Below are positions 25,730-36,695 of a stretch of 64,000 nucleotides of DNA, in pieces. The stretch lies in NCBI GenBank assembly GCA_949592205.1, contig CATIUR010000003.1:155934759-155998758 (forward strand), read 5' to 3'. The stretch is from Helichrysum umbraculigerum. Taxonomy: Eukaryota; Streptophyta; Magnoliopsida; Asterales; Asteraceae. The position numbers and the translations under genes are program-made. Position 1 is the first letter of the stretch, and every line of letters starts with the position of its first letter. Below the pieces are notes generated by a model, which worked only from the letters and a program-made list of their open reading frames with translations, made no database searches and was not told the DNA's origin.

Positions 25730-26425
25730 TCTTTTGCAGTTGAATTGAATTTGGAGTAAAATTGAAAGATGAATTGAATTTGTTAATAAGGAATTTAGAA
25801 TCTGCACAAAAAAAAAGGAGGGGTTGGTTATGGAAGTTTGACTATTTTTTGTCGGAGATGGGTGGCAGTTGATTTTGATTTGATTTTGACTTGGTATTGA
25901 TTCGTACTACCGCTGACGTGGTCCACTTAAGGAGTCAATAATAACAAAATTAATAATTCATTTTGCCAAATGGACGGCTAAGATTTTTTTTGATTTAATA
26001 TAATCATGTAATTTTGTTGATTATACGTATAAAATGTAACTTATTGGGTACTACTATCTATACCATTTATTTATTTTAAATTGATTTTTCTGTATTTATT
26101 CCATTACTTTTACTTTTCCTTCTGTACTTTTCTGTACCTTTATGTACTTTTTCCTATTTTTAATTCCTAAAATGGTATGGGAAGTAAAAACAATTGGTAT
26201 GGAGAGAACGATCCAACTTATTTTACATTATTATATTATATTATACGATGATGATGATGATGATGATGATGATATTATATAAATATATGATATGAGCTAA
26301 GATTTTTTCTTTTAGCGTACTAGGAGGGGATAAAATGATAAAAAAAATTTAGTTTGTGTTGTATTTTTGTTTTATTTTTTCAATATTGGATTTCATTGGT
26401 GTATTATGTCACGTATTAAATTGTA
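25730..26425. other. Upstream flank of the PSD gene with a GAT microsatellite
   Basis: The first few hundred bp left of the ATG (to about 26000) should contain the PSD promoter and leader. A run of about nine GAT units occurs at 26247-26273. No coding region is seen. Confidence 0.5.
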
Positions 26426-26458
26426 TTAGATTTCAAACCCGTGTATATACAGTGGGTA
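26426..26458 (-). mobile_element. Second Helitron-like 3' terminus
   Basis: On the minus strand an imperfect hairpin (ACCC/GGGT outer stem and a TGTATATACA palindrome) is followed by CTAA and T (26429-26425). The layout is that of the 13075 terminus. No 5' end was found. Confidence 0.35.
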
Positions 26459-26900
26459 TTAATTATATAATTAGAATGAAGGTTTAATATTTAATTTGAT
26501 TAAAGTACGGAGGCCTAATTTATTAGTTGAATCTGATTTTAATTGATTATGTTATAACTTTTTTTCCTTTATTATATTTAAGATTCTAACAGTTGTTTAA
26601 TTATAAAAATCATAAAATTAGGACAATAATTCTTTAAAAATCTAAAATTAGCTAGATCCACTTAAATAGAAAAAAATATAGAAATAGATCAAGTTACAAA
26701 TTGTTTTCCTTTAACAACTTATTAGGGTCAAAAATATGAAAAAAAAAAATTAATAATAAGTAATAGAGCTCAATTAGGTAACAATACAAATATATTATTA
26801 ATAACAATAAAAACAAATTATAATTATAATATTAAGTATTATAAGTAATATAATATAAAACAGTGATAAGTATAACAAAATAATAATAAAAAGGTAAAAC
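26459..26900. other. AT-rich spacer left of the nested retrotransposons
   Basis: Homopolymer- and AT-rich. Possibly part of a Helitron-like element ending at 26426 on the minus strand. Nothing coding. Confidence 0.4.
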
Positions 26901-29360
26901 AAAAAAATAGAGAAAACTTTCTATGAGGTACTTATGTAACATCCTCTTTATGGGCCTAGGAGAAATTGGTAATTTCTTTATTTTATTGAATTATTTAATT
27001 TTGTTATAAATAATAGTAGATATTATGTGGATAAAAAAAATTAATAGGTCAATTAGTTAAATGACTTATTGTGAATAGTAAAATGCTGCTTCTTTTAAAT
27101 TTTTATAATTGTCGGTAAAATAAAACTTATTGTTCTCGCTAATGGTTTTTAGGTTCCAGACAATAGGTATAGAAAGGGAATAATATTTTACAACCTAATA
27201 TTGAGGTCGGTTTGGGAGATATCGACCTAACTCCTTCCACTTACTAAATTTGTTCATACACTTCACACACACACACTCTCAACTACACTTAGAACTCAAG
27301 AAAAATTAAAAGGGAAAACAATTGCCATCAATTGAAGATGTGATTTTAGTGCATTAATACGACTTTCATCATCAACATTTGGTTACCATCTCCATTGTAA
27401 GTTGGTTATGCCCTATTTGTATTTATATGTTTGAGTTTGGTTAAAAAAAATAAATTAAAATTAGGTTAGATTATTGATGCATGTGTTGAATTTGAGGCTA
27501 GATGATGTTAATTGTTGTTGTAGTATGTTTATGGTTGATATTTGATGTCATTTACTGAGTGAAAACGTGTATTTCATCTGAATTGTGTGAAATTGGGGTT
27601 TAAAATCGGGCTATGTTTGAACAGGTTTTTGCAGGTCGTGAAAACCTGGGTTTGGTTGCATAGCCGATCGGCTATGATCACCTAGCCGATCGGGTATGTA
27701 CTTGTTAGACGATCGGGTCAATTTAGCCGAATGGCTAAGATAGAACAAAACGTTTACAGCAGCTTGCGTTTGAACAAAAGTCCCGAATTTGTCATTTTAG
27801 CCGATCGGGTCAGGGGTGTGACAATCCTCCATTTAGGGTATTAATCATTTCTTAATTGCATGCATTACCTAGAGTAATTCCCTGATTAGTGAATTCAAAA
27901 CGATTTTTATGTGTAAAGTTTTGTGAAACTTACTATGTGGTACGTGACGTATTAGACTTGTAGTTATATGTATATATAATTACGTACGAAATGAACATAT
28001 TAAATTCGACAAACTGAATACAATATAGTTGGTGATACGAAATAATTAATAATTCAAAAATTATTAATTACAAATATTAGATATTTATATTATTGAAATA
28101 ATATAATAACTTATACGTTTTATATTAAACGTATCAAACGCGAATCATAAAGTTCCAAAAAGAACTTTAAAATACTTTTGAATAATTTTTGTTTGAAATT
28201 ATTATAGAAAAGTATTAGAACAAAAATAAAACGGAAACCGTTAGACTGCTATTTAGGACGCGTTATACACGAACAGAAACAATTATAAAACGTGCCTAAA
28301 GGTCGAAAATAATAAAAGTATTTATTTTTCCGTTACTGTTTTAGTATTTGGAACATTACTTCAAAATATAAATTCCAAATTTGACTGAAATCTGGCGCGC
28401 AATTTAACCGTACAGTACCAATACTGTAACCAATTTTATTAATGATTTTAATAAAATGTTTCATTTTTATAAATATCAATTACTAAGTTTAAAATATAAA
28501 TTAAACTAACGAATAAATAACTTGTACGCTGGGTACAACTAATTATACCCGTACCCGAAATTAAAAGGTTAAAACCCAAACTAATATCTACAATAATGCA
28601 TCTGCTCGACATACTTCTATTTACCCCATACCCCCTCATTTGAATTTCAGGAACTAAAACCATTTTTATATACTTCCGCTTCACAATTTCCTTGCTCACA
28701 ACACACACTTCAAATAATTGAGGCTACCAACTTTCTCCTCTCTGGTTCTTTTTCATCGACCAAACAGCAGCAGTAGATAGGAGTGGGAGCAAGGAACTAA
28801 CACCATCTTCATACTTATTTACTTCAAACATTTAAACCCAATCATAAACCACAAACAAAAATGGTGTCTTAGAGCATCTCATCATTATCGATCATCATCA
28901 TCATCCGCCTTCATCATCATCATCATAATCTTAACCATTGTGAGCTTCAAACTTTTAAAAGTTTCATATATATATATATATTTATATATTTCTTCGAATT
29001 ATGATGATTGTATTAGGATGTAACTTGTTTATTTCGTATATATAATTGTTAGATGTTATTTACACATGATTTGGAGGTATAAATTCTTGAAACAAAAGTT
29101 TAGAAAACAAAACCCAAAATTTTATAAAGATAGTTCTTATGAATTTGGAGTTGATGATTGATGGAATAAGTTGTTAAAAACATGTTACAATATGGTTATA
29201 TATCGTATTTGTGGATGATTGATCATGTTGTAAACAAGTTGGAACCAAAAACTATGTATATATATGTATTAACAGAGACGGTTCCTTGGATTTTAAATAC
29301 AACAAATTTTACAAAAGTATCTAACACATAAATATATTGTAATACATATCTCAAACAAAA

Positions 29361-29436
29361 AGACCTTGCTAGCCTAGTGGTATGTAATGGTGTGGACTTG
29401 GAAGCGAAAGGTCATGGGTTCAAATCCCATGACCTG
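29361..29436 (+). repeat. tRNA-like SINE head inside the long LTR
   Basis: A-box TAGCCTAGTGG (29370-29380) and B-box GGTTCAAATCC (29417-29427) have tRNA spacing, and the last 20 bp can pair as a T-arm. The acceptor stem is poor and there is no normal anticodon loop. A SINE head or tRNA pseudogene is therefore more likely than a working tRNA gene. Confidence 0.5.
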
Positions 29437-29808
29437 TTTTGATGTAGATATATTTTTGTGAAGCATCTGGGCCGGACCAATGTTGGGCCAAAAGTGAAAC
29501 TGGGCCGAAATCTTGTTGGACTGAAATAGTAATTGGGCTAAATAAATGAATCAATTATATTGGGCTAAACTAATAAATGTATATTAGGCCTCGTTATGGG
29601 GCCGAACTATTTGGACTTATTATCGGGCCAAACAAGTTGGGCCAAAGCCCAGTGGGTTATGTTTATACAAAAAACGACAACTTAAACCTATTTATATATA
29701 TAGACACGACAAATAATCAAAAGGTATTTCTATATATATACGATTTAACAAAGTTATTTTTATAACTACTATATTTATGTTTTGGAAACATAATCAACAA
29801 CAATGACA

Positions 29809-29812
<4 letters not shown>

Positions 29813-29881
<69 letters not shown>
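29813..29881. repeat. (AT)n microsatellite, about 34 units
   Basis: An uninterrupted AT dinucleotide run of nearly 70 bp. It is likely highly polymorphic and prone to assembly or length error. Confidence 0.95.
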
Positions 29882-29883
<2 letters not shown>

Positions 29884-31570
29884 GCGACTTTTATAATATA
29901 CGTGTATATATAAAATCAATGACGACAAATAATATATATATATATTAGAATATATATATTCAACTAATAAGTATATGTAAATATATACTTGTACGCAACA
30001 ATTATTTCAACGCAATTATAACCAACAACTAAAATATTATAAATATTTCAACTTAACGATTAGTCCATATACTTATGTAAAGTATATTTAATTGTGTCTA
30101 GGTATTTGAGAGGCACACTTGGACTACTACTATTATTAGCTGTATTGCTCGCTGAAGACTGCAAACAGTGAGTTCACAGCCCCTACCTTTTATTGTTTTA
30201 AATGCTTTTAAAACCAGGGGTGGAAAACATAGAACAATGTGATATAACATGCTATTTGCTTATGTTATTGCGCTGCTTGCTATTATGTGAAACTGATTAA
30301 CATGAATACTTTCATGCTATTAAACTTAAACTGTTACTGTGAAATGTTTTCATATTGATTGAACTTGAACTAATTATATGAAACGTTTTCACAACATTTT
30401 GGGAATAAGACAACAAATCTTGGTACGATCCTAGGTTTACGTGAGGTAGTTGTAGTGCACATAAGTCCCAGTGCTTGCAACCTATAACCATTAGCTAGGT
30501 GACTCTAGCCACTGAGTATACAGATAGTACTATCGATTTGACAACCCTCCCAGGATATTACTCGTTGGTCATTCCAACCACACGACGGCAGTCGTAACGA
30601 GGAGTGTATACTTACCGTGTTACTGAGGCAACAACAAAACAACTAGTCGTGGATTAGTTATAGTACTAGGTATCGTTACTTTAACTTTAAAGGTGTCGCT
30701 TACCTTAGAGGGATTATATTCTAAATTTCCCACATAACTAAATAACCAAACTACAACTTGATTTGGGAAGGGTATTCCCTGTGATAACTAATAGGACAGG
30801 TGTTCCTACTCATGTCTACTTTTAGGAAACGTTTACCTTAATTGGATAAACTTGGTTTCCCTACAAAACAACAACTTATATGGAAATGTTTACTTAATTG
30901 TTAAACCTGTGTTTCCTGCACTATTTATTAGGAAATATTTATGATTAAACTTGTGTCTCCTACACTGCTATTACTAGTCGTAAGAATGATATTCTTATAT
31001 ATTTAGGAAATGTTTTCTTTAATTATAATACTTGTGTTTCCTACTATACATATAAACATTATGTTTGTGTACATGAATGATTTATACAAAACTTGACTTA
31101 CTACATTCACACTAAACTTGTGAATTCACTCAACATTCAATGTTGACGGTTTACTATGTTTTTCAGGGAATTAGGATCTCAGGTACTGCATTCGCATTCA
31201 AGGACGTAGGCAACCCGACTATTTATGATGCCACTTTTGGGACACTTGGATTTCCTTTATATTATCAATTTCATTGGTTATACTTACGAAATCCCTCTTT
31301 TATAAACTAGTATTTGCAAATACTTTTGTTGTCTTTGACAACCCTACTTATGTACGACTTTATAAGTCGTATCTTTTGTAATAACTTTAAACTTTGGCAT
31401 CTTAAATATATATGTTCTGTATGATCATATGCTCTGATACAGTGAATGCACTATTGTAACGTCAGCACCCCCGCTGTTTTAACTAATATTAAAATGCTTC
31501 CGCTAAATAACTAAAGCTTCCGCTAAACCATTAATAAACGCGATTACCGATTTTGAGGGTGTGACAGACT

Positions 31571-31584
31571 TGGTATCAGAGCCA
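31571..31584 (+). promoter_or_regulatory. Retrotransposon primer-binding site (tRNA-Met)
   Basis: TGGTATCAGAGCCA, complementary to the 3' end of initiator tRNA-Met, starts 4 nt behind the LTR end TGTGACA at 31566. It marks where minus-strand DNA synthesis would begin. Confidence 0.85.
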
Positions 31585-31720
31585 TTGGTTATAGCGAACT
31601 AGAAGTCTTTAAGTGACTGAAAACCTTAGAGACCTAGACTATAGCCTTGGCTAACACACTTCTGCATTCATACTTTTGCATACATCTGACACGACACACA
31701 CAATTGCCTTTTTCACAGTT

Positions 31721-32458
31721 ATGTCTAGGAAGAGCCCGATCTATATCTCTGACTCGGACGAGGAGCCCATGGAGGAGTCGTTCGACGGAGTAGCTACAGT
31801 CGTGTCTGAGGAGGTTTACCCGCCTACACTCCCTAGAGATACTTCAGATGGTTCGATAGCCACTCCACCATTACCATCCACTGATCCTGCTACCCATATG
31901 TTAGGATCTATTTCCCTGTCTAGACGCCACCTTATTGGAGAGCCTTCTTATCGGCCTACACCTAGGAGGACACCGCTGTCGTGTGTCAGAGATTTTCCCG
32001 TAGGACCCTCATCATCTAGCGGCAAGGAGCCGATGACTGAGGAGCGAGAGATCCGCTGTGATCAGCAGACACCGAGAGCTAGAGTTCCGCATCTGGATTG
32101 GATGCCGCGCATACTACGCCACTGGAGGACCATAAAGAGGATTCCTTCCACGTATGAGACTGGGGAGTCATCTCACACGCCGACATCTCTACATTTGACC
32201 GAGGAGCCTCTGGAGCTCACGGTCCCTACTGTGGTCGCCGTTATTCGTACCTTGCTGGGATTTCATTTTGGTACGCAGTCTGCCATCCGAGTGATGCGCA
32301 GTGACGCCTCTCGTCTTGACGATGATGTGCTGGCGATATATGGACGCCTTGCGACTTCTGAGTTGCATATCGAGGTAGACAGGGAGTCTGCCGATGCTAC
32401 TAGAGCACGTCTGATCCGACTAGAGAGTCGTTTGGAGACTGTAAATTATAATCATTGA
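31721..32458 (+). CDS. Short retrotransposon ORF (gag-region protein of unknown role)
   Basis: 245 codons starting at the ATG at 31721, 137 bp behind the primer-binding site (an earlier in-frame ATG at 31676 is less likely). The product begins MSRKSPIYISDSDEEPMEES and is acidic, then rich in Ser, Pro and Arg. It ends in a predicted helical stretch (ASRLDDDVLAIYGRLATSELHIEV and after). There is no zinc knuckle, protease or RT motif. By position it is the N-terminal gag region of a Ty3 element. The stop lies right at the junction with the host LTR, so the ORF is probably truncated by the deletion that removed the rest. Confidence 0.55.
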   Translation: MSRKSPIYISDSDEEPMEESFDGVATVVSEEVYPPTLPRDTSDGSIATPPLPSTDPATHMLGSISLSRRHLIGEPSYRPTPRRTPLSCVRDFPVGPSSSSGKEPMTEEREIRCDQQTPRARVPHLDWMPRILRHWRTIKRIPSTYETGESSHTPTSLHLTEEPLELTVPTVVAVIRTLLGFHFGTQSAIRVMRSDASRLDDDVLAIYGRLATSELHIEVDRESADATRARLIRLESRLETVNYNH

Positions 32459-33324
32459 CATTAAGAGATATGTGTTCAAGATAAGTTGTATTATGATATA
32501 TGAGCTACTAACTCATTATTTTGTTGTATACTCAGATAAAATAAAGACTCAGTAAAATAAGACCTCTGAGTGAAGATTGTGATCGTCAGGGTGAGTGGAT
32601 CAATGACTCTCAGTCTAAATTAGTTGTAACAATCTGGTTACAACGGGTAAAACTTGGTTTTACTGCTTATACTGTTATGTTTACATATTTCTATGAGGAT
32701 TGTGGATTATGTGCATTGTTCAGAGGTCAACATGATTTAGGTTTGAGTACTATTACTTGGACAATATAAGTGCTTTACACATGTGTTGTTTAATGAAATT
32801 CTGTTGTATGTAGTAATAGTACCAAACTATCGGTTAAACCACTGAATTGGCCTTCAGCTGGTTGTAAGTGTTACTTGGGGGCCACCGCGGCAGTAGGGTT
32901 CCTCAAGGACCACCGATCCTCTTTGAAGTTAGTTGTTTATGATGCTTAGCTGTAAACAATAATCTGAGTTAGGTTGATAGTTGAGGATCTGTTCACTTAG
33001 CTTTGTGCTAATCCCCCTCATTACTTCTTGCAGGTTATACTTTTGATTGTGGGTAAAAAGAAGTTTGAGTTTTGATGGAATGTTTGACGGCTCCCACTCT
33101 GATTTAGATAAATATGTTGATGATCTAATATTATGTTTTGAGATTGTATAACACCTAAAAAACTTATTGGTTGTAGTAATTGTGATAAACTAGACTATGG
33201 ATCATGTTATGTAGATTGTACCTTTGAAATATAATTATATGCAATGTAAGATGTAATTATTTAAATATGCGCTTCCGATATGTATTAAAAAAAATTGGTC
33301 TTGAAAATATAGGGTGTTATAACT

Positions 33325-34700
33325 TAGGAGTTCCATTACTTGCTAAGAGATTGGGTATTAATGATTGTAAATGCTTAGTGGATAAGGTCAAAAGCAGGGT
33401 GCAATGTTGGAGAAATAGGAACTTGTCATATGCAGGAAAATTGCAGCTAATTGCTTATGTTTTATCATCCATGCAAGTTTATTGGGCATCTGTTTATATG
33501 CTTCCCCATTCAGTCATTACAGAGATTGAAAAAGTATTAAAAGGATTCTTATGGTGTCAAGGATCAATTTCAAAAGGAAAGGCTAAGATTGCATGGAAGA
33601 TAGTTTGTAAACCAAAGGATCAAGGGGGTTTGAGAATCAAATCTCTCAAAAGATGGAATGAGGTACTTTTGGTTAAACAGCTATGGAAAATTATTGCTCA
33701 AAAAGATTCCTTATGGGTCAAATGGGTCAATTTGGTTAAACTAAAAGGTGGAAGCATTTGGGAGGCTGATATTGGCAATTCGGATAGTTGGGGTTGGAAA
33801 CAGCTGCTTGATCTCAGAGATAAGGTTAGACCATATGTATTTCATAAGCTGGGTAATGGTCAAAAAACTTTCATGTGGTATGATAAATGGGAAGAAAATG
33901 GGCCTTTGATGAATCTCATAACACATAGAGATTTGTATGAGGCCAAATTAAGTGATAAACTAATTGTGGCAAAAATGCTTATAGATAGACATTGGATATG
34001 GCCAAGTCATTGGCCAGATACATTTCCTGCATTGCATAATATTGGGATTCCAATTTTAACAGAAAATAAAGCAGATGAGGTACTCTGGGTCACTTATGAT
34101 AATAAAAAGGTGACTTACTCCACAAAACAGGTTTGGATGGATCTAAGGGAGAATTGGCCGAAAGTAGGGTGGCATCATGTGATATGGTTCCCTCAGTTTA
34201 ATCCTAAACATGCCTTTGTATTATGGCTTGCTATCCATAAAAAATTGTCTACTCAAGACAGACTGCAAAAATGGAATCCAAATGGTACATTTAAATGTGG
34301 TTTCTGTGGTAATTGTAAGGATTCACATGACCATCTATTTTTTCAGTGTGATTTTTCATTGAAAGTATGGAATGACTTGAAGGCAAATCTCATGTTTAGG
34401 GGTTTGCAGAATGATTTAGTGACCATTGTCCACACTCTCTCGGATCATCCGTTTAAGAGCAATATTTGGAGTATTATAAACAGGCTTGTGATTGCAACTG
34501 TGGTTTATTATGTGTGGCAAGAAAGAAACTTTAGGTTGTTCAAGAATATGAGAAGGCCTGCAGATGAATTGGTCAAGATTATTAAGGATAGTGTGCAGCT
34601 TAAATTGATGAGCTTAAGAGTAAAAAATTCAAAAGCTGTGAAAACAGCAGCAGAAAAGTGGGGGCTGAAATGGGCAAATATGTCATTGTATAGTGTATAG
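33325..34700 (+). pseudogene. C-terminal fragment of a LINE-1 ORF2 protein
   Basis: Open frame of about 458 codons of non-LTR retrotransposon polymerase, from just after the palm domain (LGVPLLAKRL) through the thumb-like part to the Cys/His-rich zf-RVT segment (CGFCGNCKDSHDHLFFQC). There is no stop or frameshift in this part, so the copy is not very old. The first 18 codons of the open frame (from 33267) are LTR-derived and not part of the protein. Endonuclease and catalytic FADD motif are absent because of 5' truncation. Confidence 0.85.
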
Positions 34701-34974
34701 TTAGCTGCCTTTGTTTGTAATGACTTAAGTGTAGCGAGTCATAAAAGATGAGACTGCTTATCTTAAGTTGTTATTTGCTTAGGCATGCTAAAAAGGGATA
34801 GTTACAAGCTGTATAGTTGTGTAGTTGATGTAAGTTTTGCATTATCTAACATGCATAGGGTGGTTGTTGCTTTGGTTGGCAAAGGCATGTCCTGGTGCTT
34901 TCTTTGAATTCATTGCAATTTGTTATAGTTGTTTGAAGCTAATATAAATTTTCTTTTAAAAAAAATAGAGAAAA

Positions 34975-35066
34975 AGAAAACCATTCTGCTGCTTGTGCTG
35001 AGATTCGTACGAGTGTCGCAAGACAATGTGAATGCCTTACAAACCATTCACCTACCTGTTATTTAT
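34975..35066. other. Short spacer between LINE and MITE
   Basis: No feature recognised. Confidence 0.4.
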
Positions 35067-35627
35067 GGGCAAATGACCCGAAAAGGTAACCAAGTTGTCA
35101 AAATTTAACAATAAAGGGAATATGAAATTTGTCGATGCCCAAAAAGGACTTACATTTCAAAATTGTACCATAAAAGGATTCAATTTGTCAAAAAAGTTCA
35201 ATTAAGGGTAAAAATTACCGTTTTATTTTAAAAACATGCCATAAAAGGATTTAGTATATTGAAATCATGCCATAAAATGATTAAAGTTTTTGAAATCGTG
35301 TGATAAAACGATTTAACACTAAAAATAAAATTCGGGTTTAAACACTCAAAAAGTAAAATTATTATTTATATCGTATGTTTTCAAGGTTAAAAATGTCACA
35401 CAATAATTGAATATTTGAGATTTAAGCTCCGCATTATCTAAAACCGATCAAAAATTGAAAGAGAAAAAATGTGAAAATAAATACACCTTTAATTGAACTT
35501 TTTTGACAACTTAAATCCTTTTACGGCACAGTTTTAAAATGTGAGTCCTTTTTGGGCATCGACAAAAGTCATATTCCCTTTATTGTCAAATTTTGACAAC
35601 ATGGTTACCTTTTCGGGCCATTTGCTC
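35067..35627. mobile_element. Mutator-like MITE with long terminal inverted repeats, 561 bp
   Basis: The left arm from GGGCAAATGACCCGAAAAGG (35067) and the right arm ending CCTTTTCGGGCCATTTGCTC (35627) are inverted copies over at least 140 bp, including GTCGATGCCCAAAAAGGACT. The flanks TTATTTAT (left) and TTTATTTAT (right) form a plausible 8-9 bp target duplication. Long TIRs with about 9 bp duplication suggest a Mutator-derived MITE. Confidence 0.6.
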
Positions 35628-35929
35628 TTTATTTATTTTATATTAATTTTTATGTACTTTTTCTGTACTTTATTCCATCACTTTTTCTTACATTCTGTAT
35701 TTTTTAGAAAAAAAAATGCAAAAGTGGTATGATGAGTAATTTTTGGGGGGTATGTATAGATAAAGCCTCTTATTATTTTTGTTGAAAATATTAGGAAAAT
35801 GCTAAAGATGTTTAAGGAAATTTGACACACATAAATTGATTGTATAGTAACAATAACTACTCATCTTCAAAATTTAACTTCTCCCAACCAATTTAACGTA
35901 CCACCATTTTATGTATTAAACTACTTCTC

Positions 35930-36105
35930 AATGGCGGATTCAGGATTTTGAGTGACCCGTAGCAATGGTATCTCAATTTTTCTGAACTCGTAGCACAAAC
36001 AAAAAATGCAACTAAAAATGCTATTTTTCAATAGAAATTACATTGCGTATTGAGAATGGACCCGTAGCAACAGCTACAACTACCTTCTACATGGCTCCGC
36101 CCCTG
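35930..36105. repeat. Small TIR element, family copy 1
   Basis: GGCGGATTCAGGATTTTGAG (from 35933) to CATGGCTCCGCCCCTG (36105) is about 175 bp and nearly the same sequence as 58552-58728. The ends GGCGGATCCAG / TGGCTCCGCC are an imperfect inverted repeat. Class not assigned. Confidence 0.6.
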
Positions 36106-36695
36106 CTACTTCTTAAATATAGTCCTTGGGATTACATTTAGCAAAATTCAAAATATTATACAAATAAAAACTAAAATGCGCCTAGTAAGACAAAATTACT
36201 ATTGTTCGTGATTGTTGGGTATTTGATGGTAAGACCATTTGCAAACTACCATCTTACGGGATATTGTAGGCACCACATTAGCATAACACAGAGTTATCCC
36301 ATAACACTTGCAATGGTAAAAAGGTTGTGGATGGTAAATCCCACTAAATTAATTTTGTATAGACTAAAAAGGAAGTTCTCTTTGCCATTCTACCAAACAC
36401 AACGCCCACCCACCACGACGCTCATTGTTGGCTTTGTGGCGTTCTCAGGCCAAAACTCGTCAACAACCCCCGCGTTGCATGTGGTTTAAGGAGTAATATA
36501 TGATGGGGAGTGATATGTACACCATTAAAAATTCTCCGTACCGATGTACGAAAAAAAATTGGTGGTTAACGAATTTTCACCCATATACTCCGTATATGAT
36601 GAATAGTACTCGTAGATCGTAATAGACTACTTCATTTACCAATTTTATCAGCAAAGATCAGTATATAATTTGTAATCCATACATTTGACCATTTA
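36106..36695. other. Spacer and 3' flank of the PPR gene
   Basis: No gene seen. The right end holds the 3'UTR of the PPR gene. Confidence 0.45.

Larger units (their letters stand above)
27817..32440 (+). mobile_element. LTR-retrotransposon fragment (long 5' LTR, PBS, short ORF) nested in the solo LTR
   Basis: A candidate LTR runs from TGTGACAATCC (27817) to GAGGGTGTGACA (31566), about 3.75 kb with TG..CA ends. It is followed by the tRNA-Met primer-binding site and a 245-codon ORF. Near 32440-32460 the sequence returns to the interrupted solo LTR. No polymerase genes and no second LTR are present, so the 3' part has been deleted or the element was non-autonomous. The left LTR edge rests on the TG and on the break in similarity to the host LTR; the right edge is accurate only to about 30 bp. 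Confidence 0.6.
26935..33319 (+). mobile_element. Solo Ty3 (Tekay-like) LTR inserted in the LINE, itself interrupted
   Basis: The LTR starts TGTAACATCCTC at 26935 and ends GGGTGTTATA at 33319. The target duplication ACTTA flanks it on both sides (26930-26934 and 33320-33324). No primer-binding site or internal region follows, so this is a solo LTR left by recombination. Its two parts (26935-27816 and roughly 32440-33319) match, in order, the two halves of the LTR of the intact 42782-51757 element, for example CAGACAATAG near 27170 and TGTGCTAATCCCCCTCATTACTTC near 33010. About 0.2-0.3 kb of the middle appears lost. The gap is filled by another retrotransposon fragment. Confidence 0.75.
26901..34974 (+). 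mobile_element. 5'-truncated LINE (L1 type), split by nested LTR elements, with 16-bp TSD
   Basis: The target duplication AAAAAAATAGAGAAAA occurs at 26901-26916 and, merged with the poly(A) tail, at 34959-34974. Only about 18 bp of LINE sequence remain on the left (26917-26934). The frame then continues at 33320 and runs to the stop at 34700, with a 3'UTR to about 34958. The right part encodes about 458 residues: the end of the reverse-transcriptase region (LGVPLLAKRL, GFLWCQG, AWKIVCKPKDQGGL) and the zinc-ribbon-like RT-associated C-terminus (CGFCGNCKDSHDHLFFQC). The apparent ORF start at 33267 lies in foreign LTR sequence and is an accident. The LINE lacks its endonuclease and most of the RT, so it is dead on arrival. 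Confidence 0.85.

Noticed and set aside
26935..27823. An 889-bp solo LTR ending at TGTGACA (27823)
   Set aside because: The flank behind it does not repeat ACTTA, whereas the flank at 33320 does, and the missing LTR half is found at 32440-33319.
29361..29436. Functional tRNA gene
   Set aside because: A- and B-boxes are good but the acceptor stem does not pair and no normal anticodon loop is visible.
33267..33324. Start of the 477-codon ORF as a real LINE N-terminus
   Set aside because: These codons lie in the end of the solo LTR (GGGTGTTATA at 33310-33319) and the ACTTA duplication; LINE protein begins only after it.
36202..36489. 95-codon plus-strand ORF downstream of the PPR gene
   Set aside because: Low-complexity composition, no splice context, no recognisable domain.
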